Part shown: positions 25,806 through 38,771 of the stretch, piece by piece
Position numbering within the stretch: the stretch's first letter is position 1
Layout of the letters: each line of letters starts with the position of its first letter
Assembly: GCF_000002995.4 (NCBI RefSeq)
Contig: NW_025062478.1
Span: forward strand, 1,426,001 to 1,490,000
Direction of reading: 5' to 3'
Length of the DNA stretch: 64,000 nt
Origin: Brugia malayi
Lineage: Eukaryota; Nematoda; Chromadorea; Rhabditida; Onchocercidae
Notes under the pieces: generated by a model
Database searches by the model: none
What the model was told of the DNA's origin: nothing
The model's input: the letters and a program-made list of their open reading frames with translations, nothing else
Program-made: the position numbers and the translations under genes

Positions 25806-28800
25806 ATGACGGTTCTGCAGTATCTAGAAAACTTAGGCATCGCACTGATGTGGACAATTGCGCAATTGGCGGTATTCGCCTTCCTAGCCGATTTTGCTGT
25901 CGCTGGGTGAGTTTTCAATAGATTTTTTCGTCCTCTCTGCAAAATTTATCTTGAAATTAGGCAGTTTCTCTTTAATAATGAATTCATGTTAGCTGAAGTT
26001 CTATCCCAATATGAAATCAAAAAATCAAAAGTAATGAATTACCTGGGAATTGCCACTTCTCGACACATAGCATGCATATTCACAAGCAAAAAATGCAGTC
26101 GTACTACCTGCATGCATAATCTGCAGTCATCAGAAAACTAGCAAAAAACCAAGGCTTAAACTTATTATGAATAGAACAATTTTCAGCGAAATAGAACAGC
26201 TGAAAGAAGTTCTAGGAAAGTTTGACAAAGATTACAAACAGGGCAATATGACGAGACTTGCGTCCGATTTCAGAAGTGCATTGAAGGAATATGGCGATGG
26301 TTTCGTTTTCCTTTTTATTTCACTTCAAATTTTAACCTTTTGAATGAAGGAAACCACTTAAATTAATTTTCATCTGAATTTATTGTAGCAGGAAAGTTAG
26401 ATTTAAAAATTAAGAATTGTCATATTTTCAGGACAACAAGGGTGAGCATGATTCTATTTCACTGAGTACCATATGATTTCTATTGCAGAATTCTGATGGC
26501 ACTGACTGAATAAAGCATTTGAAGCTTATAACATAATTTGGCTTACCTTCAACACTTCTGGTTGCATTTTTCTTTTTAAGGGTGGCTAATAAAGCACAAA
26601 GGCACAGAATCTGAAAATTAATGAAATAAAAAGACGAATAGTTCAATTCATAAATTCTTCTAATCCCGCAGGAAATTGAAAACAGATTGCATAGTTTTCT
26701 TTGGAGCTATCTTACTAAAATATATTAAACTATCTAACTTAAATTAAAATAGGTAGAGATTTTTTTTACTCACAAATATTCTTGCAAATGGACTTCATCC
26801 ATAATATACTGTGAATTTCAACAGGGAATCGACCGTTGTGCAAGAATTCTTGAAAAAAATGGAGAGCAATGGCGAGCAACGAGCAATGGAAAAATTAGAA
26901 ACCGAATGGAAAGATTATGTAACCGCTCTCGGTACAGTTTTCCATCATTGATACTTCAGTATTTCAGAAAAGTAACTCTGTTCTGTGTGCATTTTCATTT
27001 CAGTTTTAAATTTTTCTTTTGTAGAACTAAAATTTTAGACGAAAGAGCAAAATTACTGTGAAATAATTCTTGCAATTTGCAGGAAAACATTACGATCAAA
27101 AGGAAACCAATTTTAGAATGGCAATATTTGAAAGCAACGAATTAATGACGGAAAAGATAAATAAAAAATATGAACAAGGCTTAGTTTCTTATACAACGGC
27201 CCTCAATGACTTGGCTGATTTGGTAAGTAAAGTGAAATGGATTTTGAAAAAGAAAAAATGTGAAATGGGATAGCGATATATGATTTTGATCTTTTTAAAT
27301 AGGAATTGTTGATTTTGACTCCTTCTTTTCTTTTTGATTCAATTTTAGACCGATGAAGAATTTATGGTCAGGAATGGACTTCGACTGCCCAATCAAACTG
27401 ATCTTCGTGGGAAGAGACAGACTTCTGAATTTTATAGGTATGATAAAAGGGAGCAACTGCCAGATCAAGTTGACTGGAGAACGAAAGGCGCTGTAACACC
27501 CGTTAGAAATCAGGTAGGACCTACATGTAGCTTCTTGTTCGCAATTTTATGTTGATTTAATTTCAACCGCAACATAACCAGATTTAACAAGTAATATAGA
27601 TCGTCGAGTCGGAGTTCTTTAGCGATCGAGAATATAGTAGCTGTGCGACATGATCTTGCAAGAAGTTGCTAAAGTTTTCATGACTGATCATAGCATATCA
27701 GTGGGATGCTTGATCTGAAAATGAATGCAATGCAGCACTGATCGCAACACTGATTGTTTGCCTTGAAATTTGGTCGATTTGCATTTGAATCGTCCTAAAT
27801 AGATGGATTAATTTTTAGAGGCTGATGGACTGATAAAAAAGTGACATCTAATGAAAACTGATTTTGCAGGGACAGTGCGGTAGTTGCTATGCATTCGCTA
27901 CAGCTGCAGCATTGGAAGCTTATCATAAGCAGATGACTGGAAGACTTCTTGATTTATCCCCTCAAAACATTGTTGACTGCACGTGGGACCTCGGTAACAA
28001 GGGTTGTAACGGAGGCTATATGCCCACGGTTATTATCTAACCTTCCTTTATAAATCATTATTAATTTTATGAATCTGCAAGTTCTGCTTTTTGTTCCATT
28101 TTATGAGCTTAAGAGGATTTTCAGGCATTCGAATACGCAGCGAGAAATGCAATTGCAGCGGAATCGAAATATCCGTATGTTGAAACTGAACAAAGATGCA
28201 AATGGCAACAAAGCATCGCTGTTGCCAAGGATAATGGTTTCAACCAAATACCGCCGGGTGACGAATTAGCACTTAAGCATGCCGTAGCCAAACGTGGACC
28301 TGTCGTTGTTGGAATTTCCGCATCGAAACGCTCGTTCAGATTTTATAAAGACGGTATATTATAATTTGTATGTCATCACAAGTTAGAGAATAGTTGATAT
28401 CATCATTATTCGACTATCGCTATAATAGTGTTGATGTAACCATATTTGTTCTTATCTCTGTTTCATATTTCCATTCCTCAGTATCTGATATTTCAGGTGT
28501 TTACTCTGAAGGAAACTGTGGTCGTCCTGACCACGCAGTACTGGTGGTTGGTTACGGAACGCATCAGTCTTATGGGGATTACTGGATTGTTAAGAACAGG
28601 TTTGCCGCAATTCATCTGCTGAACTGTTATAGAAGGGTTGATCATTTTATTATGGTTTCTTTAAAAAATTTCATTTGAAATGAATTAAGATGGAATGGAC
28701 ATCAGTTTATTGCTCTACACTAATGCTAGTACCAATTGAAATTTTTTCAGTTGGGGTACCGATTGGGGAAAAGATGGATATGTTTATATGGCACGAAACA

Positions 28801-28847
28801 GAGGGAATATGTGCGATATCGCCTCTATGGCTTCATTTCCCGTTTAA
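25806..28847 (+). CDS. Cathepsin L-like cysteine protease, copy 1 (10 exons)
   Basis: Exons: 25806-25906, 26187-26299, 26432-26441 (10 nt), 26825-26931, 27083-27222, 27349-27513, 27870-28028, 28125-28353, 28497-28599, 28751-28847; all phases agree, giving 407 aa. The start at 25806 follows an in-frame TGA; a second in-frame ATG at 25848 begins [12 protein letters not shown], a better signal peptide start (393 aa). Residues 35-110 are a pro-extension. An I29 inhibitor domain (about 100-160) has an ERFNIN-like helix E118-x3-R-x3-F-x2-N. The mature enzyme starts near LPDQVDWR (194). Triad: C218 (GQCGSCYAF, oxyanion Q214), H354 ([10 protein letters not shown]), N375 (YWIVKNSWG). Tyr replaces the usual Trp after C218. 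The GCNGG motif is intact. AATAAA lies at 28934. Expected to be a secreted or lysosomal endopeptidase made as a zymogen. Nearly identical to copy 3 from exon 5 on. Confidence 0.93.
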
Positions 28848-31132
28848 TACTAATTAAATTTGATATTGGAAGATATTTGTTACACTAAGGTTTAACTTAT
28901 GATACATGTGTTGGGGATGTTAATTATAGCTTAATAAATTTTGAATATGCCAATATGCGACTATGAAACGAGAAATTCAATTGTTTAATATTGGCCAAAA
29001 AATTATTTTATCAAATAACGGTGAAAATGAATGAATTATAGTTATTATTGAATAGTTGAGTCTACGCATTTCGAAGTGAAAGCTATTCAGACTTAGGAAT
29101 GAATTACATTAATGAATTTTGCATATTTTATTTCAGAGTTTTGATCATCCAACTATATTAATTGCTTTTTAAAAAGCGCAGATGAGATGGATTCATCACT
29201 AGGATATAGCTAGCTTGAAACATAAGTTTTCCTAGAAGTAATGGCATATATCTATGTGTTCCGACATGAAACAAAATAATAATTTCTTATATGAAGTAAA
29301 TATATTTGATAAAATAAAAGGAAAAGAATAAAAAAAAAGTACGACAGAATGTTCAGAATTGTTAGATTGATTTTGGGAAAGCATTGGTCTAACAGAGCGG
29401 AATATTTGATGATAGTTAATTTTACTTTTTTTTTTTTCTTGTTTTCTTTTTTGGAAAAGGTTTGTTTCTTTTTGGACATTATAGAACAATTATGATTTAT
29501 CAATAAATGAATTAATCACACTGAGAGGATTCGTTTGAATGTACACAGTAGCAGTATAGAAAACACTGGAATACTTACAGAATAATTGGCAAGTAAAATT
29601 AGAAGTAATTGTTAACTTCGAAGAGGAAAGAGGACAAATGAATGAGTGCACGAGAATTAGTCAAATTGCAGCATACTTTTAAATAATCAAATGACTCATA
29701 GATAAATTGAATTTAATTATATGCAATGGCTTATTAACAGTGCGTAAAGAGCTGTCAATAATGAATGATCTTTATTCTTTATTTAATAAAATTTGATGGA
29801 ATTTTAATATCATGTAAATTGCATATAGAAGTGATTGCTAAATTGAAAAAAACTCTACGATATTTTAACAATGCAAGTGGAATTGATTTAAAAATGAGGA
29901 AAAAGAAAGCCAATTGAGTTAAAAGTTTACAACTTTTTAATTATAAAATATTGTAAGAGTTTTGCTAATTTGACATATAAGCAACAAAATATTATAAATC
30001 ATCTCACATATAAAGAATTGAGATTATCTAACAGTAATAGATTTTTACTTATTGTAATCATGCGATTCACCGTAAGTTAATGTAAAGATCTAAAATCTTT
30101 TTCAATTCAGTTTTTTTTTTTTTTTTTTTTTTGCAAAAAGTATGAAATAGAATATTTACTTTATGCATTTCTTCCTTATTATCATATTGTATAAATGGAG
30201 TATTATACAAAATCATACAAAGCCAGAAAAGCTATTAGCAACATTGAGGAATTATGGAATTTACGAGAACAACAAGAATATACTTAATCTTTTCCCGATA
30301 TTACTGATCAAATAAATATCAAAGAACCTGGAATTAGTGATAGTATTTTTTTTTTTTTTATCATGATTATCAGAGTGTGTCCTTTTCATTTATTTTTAAA
30401 ATAATTTTAGATAAAACATAACTGTTATCTGATTGAATTAATCTGTTAGGTTTTTGTTTGTTTTCAAATTTTTTTAACTTTATTTAATACATAATATCAA
30501 TTGTTACAAGAATGTTTTCCTTTCGAAGGTAGCGTTATAATTTGAAAATTGAAAGTGATGCACTCCTCTGTTTTAGTACTAATTATTTCTCTGAGTTCTA
30601 TCTGCGAGGGATTTTTTCTATTTTTGCTCTTCTTTGTTCCAATCCTCATTAAACAAGGCTATTTAATTGGTTATTCTAAATTATCCAAATCATTTTCTTC
30701 ATCTAAATTGTAAGAGAAATCGCTGAATATTGAGGTGATTAGTTCATATGAGACAAACCTAGTTTAATAATTCAATAATCTCTGTAAGTTCGATCAGTCT
30801 GCAAGCGACAAACAATACTATATGACATTGAAAAATTATTTTGAGTGAATTACTCTCTTCAAAACTTGCAAAATAAAACATTTGTTGCTGGTGAGTGGAA
30901 CGATTAATATTGCAACCAGTAAAAGTAATAAAAATAATACATCTCAAATATTTGAAAAAAATATTCGAACTATAGGATCAGAGATTTGTTGTTGAAAAAG
31001 AAGCTGCCTAGCTTGCCATAAATGGAATATTTTCAAACTGGACTGTCTGTATAAGTTTCGGTTAGATCAAAAAATTGAATTGTCCGTTTGTTTTGCAGTC
31101 TTACTGTTTTCTAAGCTGTCAGTATAAATTTT
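28848..31132. repeat. Intergenic spacer of the duplication unit (copy 1)
   Basis: Nearly identical to 41842-44107; differences are mostly poly-T length and scattered substitutions. Diverged versions lie after copies 2 and 4. It contains the copy 1 AATAAA (28934) and no supported exon. Confidence 0.85.
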
Positions 31133-31348
31133 TATTAATTCAATGAATAATTTTCCATCAACGCTTCCATTTTGATTATTACTGAACGGATATCATTGTT
31201 TGCAGTAGTATTTGTTTCTGTCCATTTGGTTTTCAGAAATTCATTTCTCAGAAGGAAATTCCTTTCAAAATATAGTCAACAGTGACACCGTATTTGGTTG
31301 ATAATCAAGCTGTATCAACAGACTTTCGTTCTTATTTAAGGAGAATGA
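31133..31348 (+). promoter_or_regulatory. Upstream region of protease copy 2
   Basis: TATAAA at 31133-31138 and a TTTTCAG/AAATTCATTTC acceptor (AG 31235-31236), both shared with the other copies. An out-of-frame ATG at 31345 overlaps the presumed start. Confidence 0.4.
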
Positions 31349-34410
<3,062 letters not shown>

Positions 34411-34835
34411 GACTAATTAAATTTGATTTAGTATTTATTTGTTGCACCAAGTTTTGACTTGTGATACATGCGCTAGGAATGCTTAATAAATTTTTGTTGT
34501 GTGAATATGTGACATAAAAAAGAAGAAAAATGGATGTTTATTTCAGCCAGAAAATTTTTTTGTTAGATAAAAGTGATATTTCTTGTCGGATTTTTTTTTT
34601 TATGCTATACCAATCGGCATGCTATATTAAAATCTATCTTCATTGAACCAGGCCATTTAACAGGTTGTTTTAAGTTATTTCCTAGAAGTGATTAGTTGAT
34701 TATTATTATAAAAGATAAATCTATTTTTAATAATCCAATAATCTCTGTAAGTTCAATCAGCTCTTTAAACGACAAATAATACTATATGATAGTGATGAAG
34801 ATTTTGAATGGAATTACTGTAATATTAAAAAAAAA
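34411..34835. other. Shortened spacer after copy 2
   Basis: Begins like the other spacers, then jumps to sequence matching their last part (compare CAATAATCTCTGTAAGTTC at about 34736 with 30774). The intervening approximately 1.7 kb seen after copy 1 is absent. No exon supported. Confidence 0.7.
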
Positions 34836-34980
34836 AGTGATGAAAAGATCACATCTTCTGTAGTTGTAAAAAGTGATGAAAAGATTGATGAACCAGTAAA
34901 AAGTAAAAGTGATGAAAAGATTGATGAACCAGTAAAAAGTAAAAGTGATGAAAAGATCACATCTTCTGTAGTTGAAAAAT
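34836..34980. repeat. 36-bp tandem repeat, 4 units (A-B-B-A)
   Basis: AGTGATGAAAAGAT recurs at 34836, 34872, 34908 and 34944, exactly 36 bp apart. Units 1 and 4 continue CACATCTTCTGTAGTTG, units 2 and 3 continue TGATGAACCAGTAAAAAGT. The plus strand is open through the repeat (KSDEKI-type) because 36 is a multiple of three. Unit 4 runs into the retrotransposon LTR. Confidence 0.9.
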
Positions 34981-35106
34981 TTTTTATTTTGGGAGAGGAT
35001 TGCTGATTTTGGGAAGATTTGTTTTATGTAGATATAAATGTACGGAGTAATACAGAAATATATTCCCTTTATTAATAGCAGCAATAATATAATAAAACAG
35101 TATAAA
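34967..35106 (-). repeat. Left (3') LTR remnant
   Basis: Matches 37791-37924 with many substitutions and small indels. It is truncated at its far end, where it abuts RT-like coding sequence. Confidence 0.75.
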
Positions 35107-35356
35107 AAATTTCGGTTGTAGTCTTGTTTAGAGTTGTAACTTCATAGTGAGGTAGATAATGTACCTGGTTCATCTCTGGATATTACCTTCTCGATAATGT
35201 TAGATTGTAATTGATAGCAAATCATTTCGTCATATTTAAGTAAACATTCATCGTTTTGAAGTCACTTAATTAAAAGTTCTGGGCAAACAAAACACAGTCC
35301 GAAATTGTTGGATTCTTGATTCTTTCCATGGCCATGCAATTTGGTATCTACCATTG
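35107..35356 (-). pseudogene. N-terminal reverse transcriptase region of BEL/Pao element
   Basis: Frameshifted minus-strand frames give WPWKES, then YDEMICYQLQSNIIEKV, then HYLPHYEVTTLNK, in the order seen just before the RT palm domain in BEL/Pao polyproteins. No catalytic RT motif follows. Confidence 0.75.
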
Positions 35357-36189
35357 TTTTTTATGATATTTTTTTTTTTTTTTGAACTTTTCTAAAACTT
35401 GTTCATCATCATGAGATTAGGTTGTTATTGTATTCCTATTAATTCCAACTTCCGGAATCGATCAATCTCTGGAATGTCAATATTAATAGATGTAACAGTG
35501 ATTTGTTCCTCTGAACGGTTTTCTGAACGGAACAATATGTGCTATATGTTAACATCTTGTTGTGGTGATTACCACGTTGACGATTGCTATGCTTATCTCT
35601 GTATCCACTTCCATCAATAATGGGACCGACTATTTTTTGTTAATTAAATAAAATCCTGATTTTAAACTTTGGGGTTTCTCTAAAGAGATAAACTTGAAGA
35701 AATAGTAGTCAACTCTGATAATTAATTCAAATTGTTCCAACTACTTTTCTCTGTGTTAGAAACTAAGTTGAATTTTTCATTTTGGAAACTGAGTTGAAAT
35801 TTTTGATTCTTGTCTTGATTTACAGATATTAACCTTAGTTTGTTGATTAAACAGTCAACTAGTGCAGCTACAATAGATGTAATACTTGCTTCCATATTTT
35901 TATTCCAATTCACATTTTGGCAAAAGATATATTTGAGGATTCCTATTGTTTTCACTTGCTCATAATAATCAATAGGTTTAATCTTTTTGCTAGCTTTTTC
36001 GATATACACGTTGCTTAATTAAAATGTCCAGCATGTTTAATTAATTAATTAATTACTTCAACCGCTTTCATTTCATCTGGAATGTTTTATTATTGGACTA
36101 ATTTCTTTTGTATGTTCTTTGATTGGCCCTAACTGATTGTGCTCGATCAGTATTATGATGATCTTTGTAATAGAAACATAAATGTTAGT

Positions 36190-36258
36190 TTGTCTCACAA
36201 CTGTATGTCCTGGTTTAAGACAACTCAGACAGGCATTGTTTTCTTTCAATCGTTGCAT
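36190..36258 (-). pseudogene. Gag zinc-knuckle remnant
   Basis: Reads NNACLSCLKPGHTVVRQ. The C-x2-C-x4-H part of a CCHC knuckle is kept, but the fourth ligand is Gln instead of Cys. Confidence 0.65.
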
Positions 36259-37790
36259 TCTTCGTTCTAGATTAGAATAAATTTGGCATTCATTATTTCA
36301 GAGATTCTTATTTCAAAAAATACAAGATCTTTGGTTTTTAATCTTCTTCATATTAGCTTTTGTATAGGTTTGAAGTGTTGTTATAGAGTCGAAATTCCTT
36401 TTGTAAAATATCGTAGATTAGCCCGTGGACTAATTTCACATTTAGTTACTTTTTCCTCTGTCACAATATCAAAAGATTGACTTCTTGTAACTTTTTCGTT
36501 TCTCTGAATTAGTTCTGCTAATAATTTCAACTTTATTCCTTTTCATTTTTGAATGGTTTTCGTAATTTAAATTTGCAATTTAGATGATTTAGACAAATCT
36601 ACATTATTAAAATTAGCAGTTGGGGTCAAAAAAAAGAAAAATCTTAGCTCAACTACTAACTATATTTCTTGTTCCTCTTTTCATAGATATACTCTGCCCA
36701 GAATCCAGGTGGGCAGTTCTCTTTTTTTTTTTTTTTCATTTATAATTTCAATGCTAGATTGTTCGAGATTTTCACCCATTGCTTCAAGATATTGAAATGT
36801 TCATTTAGTGGCTTCGACTGTTATCATCTATTCTCAGTCATTCTTCTTAACGGAACTACCCGCCTGACTTATGACTACCCGCCTGGATTCTGGACAGAGT
36901 AAATTTTTTTAGTAAGGAGTTTTATCACATTATAATTTTTTGGATTTATATCATAACTTCCAATGGCTAACCAGGCATCGCCCTTTAGATTTTTGGACGT
37001 CTGGTATGTTTTGTAAATAGACTGTAGCTTCAAAGCTACTCCAGAATCCTCTTCACAGTTTAGGATTATCAGTGAAGTTAGGCAGTGATATCTGGGTAAG
37101 TTAACCGTTGATATATATGTTATTTGAGTTGGTTGCTCTTTTATTTCGCCTTCTTTAAAGCGTTAGACCTTTTTCATTTTCGAAAAATTAAAATTAAAAA
37201 ACCATTTTTTGGATTTCTTTGAGAAGAGCTTCTAGTTTTTCATTTGCCGGTCGTGCGATTAGAATTATAGTTGCAAAAATTTTCCGGTTCATGGCACCCA
37301 GTTGTCGTGATTTTGAAATAACGTTTTGGTCAGAAGAGTTAGATGATTTGTGTTAATTAAGTTCACTGGGTTTACTTTAAGTTTGTGGAATTTAAATTGA
37401 ATCCTTTGCTTATTGTCTGCGAGCAAGATCGAGCCGGTTATCATTTATTTTCCTTCAAATAATGAAACACAACATATAACTGAATAATAAAAACAGCGGA
37501 TAAATGCATGGCAGTATTGAGTAGTGAGGTGAAAAGGCTCCAAGCTGATTTTTCTTTTTCATCAACTGATTAGAGAGGGTTTTTAAAAATGTAGAAAGTG
37601 GACTTGGCTTAGTAGATGTACATTTATATTTAGGCATCTGCACATTTACGATTTGAGGTTTAAAGAATTCATTGGTTCAAAAATGGGAAATAATAAATGA
37701 ATAACGAATTGATGCAGAGTGATGAATCATTAGAAATATTTCAAGTATTTAATGTGTAATAAATTTTTTTTCGATTTTCCGACACCAATT

Positions 37791-38350
37791 TGTAGTTGAA
37801 AAATTTATTTTTGGGAGAGAATTTGCTGATTTCGGGGATATTTGTTTGATATAGAAGTAAATATCTGGAGTAACACAGGAATATCTCTTTTATTAACAAA
37901 AACAACAGCATAATAAAATTTATAAGGAAGAATTAAGGCACAAATTGGTTCAACAATTGTTTTAGCGCATTATACATATACATGATATATATGATGAATT
38001 CCTTATTAGTCCTCAAGGATAGTCACATTCATAATGTAAACAAAGAAACGGAGAGGTAATTTAAGGAATAAATATGAAGTAGGAAACAAGTATAAAGGAT
38101 TTGCGATAGAAACATAAAACTGGAAACAAAGAGTTTAAGCTACAAAGATTATTAGAAATAAGATAAACGATCTACAGTAAAAAGATAATATTGGGATCAA
38201 AGAGGTAAAGATATTATTGGAAACAATTTATAAAAAGTTTAAACGTGATTAGAACAATGAGTTTATTTATATGCATTAATCGTAAAGGACTCATGGAACA
38301 TGCTTTTTACCCTCATTTTCCACTCCTATATTTTAGAGTTTGGTATTATT
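37791..38350 (-). repeat. Right (5') LTR, far end uncertain
   Basis: The first 134 bp pair with the left LTR. The rest up to the resumption of spacer homology near 38358 (ATATCTCAAATATTT) has no counterpart on the left and may be the remainder of the LTR. No clear target-site duplication was found. Confidence 0.5.
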
Positions 38351-38544
38351 AAAATCCGCGATATCTCAAATATTTAAAATAAATATTCTAAGTATGGGAA
38401 GAAAGATTTGTTGTTGAAAAAGAAGCTGCCTAGCTTGCCATAAATGGAATATTTTCAAACTGGACTGTCTGTATAAGTTTCGGTTAGATCAAAAAAATGA
38501 ATTATCCGTTTGTTTTGCAGTCTTACTGTTTTCTAAGCTGTCAG

Positions 38545-38771
38545 TATAAATTTTTATTAATTCAATGAATAATTTTCCATTAACGCTTCCATTTTGATTA
38601 TTACTGAACGGATATTATTGTTTGCAGTAGTATTTGTTTCTGCCCATTTGGTTTTCAGAAATTCATTCATTCAGAAGGAAATTCCTTTCAAAATATAGTC
38701 AACAGTGACACCGTATTTGGTAGATAATCAAGCTGTATCAACAGACTTTCGTTCTTATTTAAGGAGAATGA
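38545..38771 (+). promoter_or_regulatory. Upstream region of protease copy 3
   Basis: TATAAA at 38545-38550 and an acceptor (AG 38657-38658) as in the other copies. Almost identical to the copy 4 upstream region. Confidence 0.4.

Larger units (their letters stand above)
34967..38350 (-). mobile_element. Degenerate BEL/Pao-type LTR retrotransposon, internally deleted
   Basis: Direct repeats starting TGTAGTTGAAAAATTT at 34967 and 37791 are about 135-140 bp of related, diverged sequence and are read as LTRs. The right one probably continues to about 38350, where spacer homology resumes. On the minus strand the right LTR ends in CA, followed by AATTGGTGTCGG, a tRNA primer-binding-site-like sequence. 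Interior minus frames, broken by stops and shifts, include a zinc-knuckle remnant (CLSCLKPGH) near 36220 and, at 35356-35107, a Pao-like RT lead-in (GRYQIAWPWKES, YDEMICYQLQSNIIEKV, HYLPHYEVTTLNKTTTEIF). The RT catalytic core, RNase H and integrase are absent, and RT runs straight into the left LTR. Not autonomous. Confidence 0.8.

Noticed and set aside
25721..25921. Open frame reading [22 protein letters not shown] at the front of each protease gene
   Set aside because: It is in the wrong frame: joined to exon 2 it stops within a few codons, and it starts only at GTG or ACG. The +2 frame gives the signal peptide and joins exon 2 correctly. Its length comes from conservation of the duplicated leader.
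29232..29503. Minus-strand frames in the spacer (also at 42246-42482)
   Set aside because: Repeated only because the spacer is duplicated; Lys-run frames shift with homopolymer length between the two copies.
30759..30947. Minus-strand 62-codon frame in the spacer, longer at 43743-44021
   Set aside because: No start, splice or domain support; conservation reflects recent duplication.
34734..35006. KSDEKI repeat protein
   Set aside because: The frame is kept open by a 36-bp repeat, has no upstream start or splice support, and runs into an LTR.
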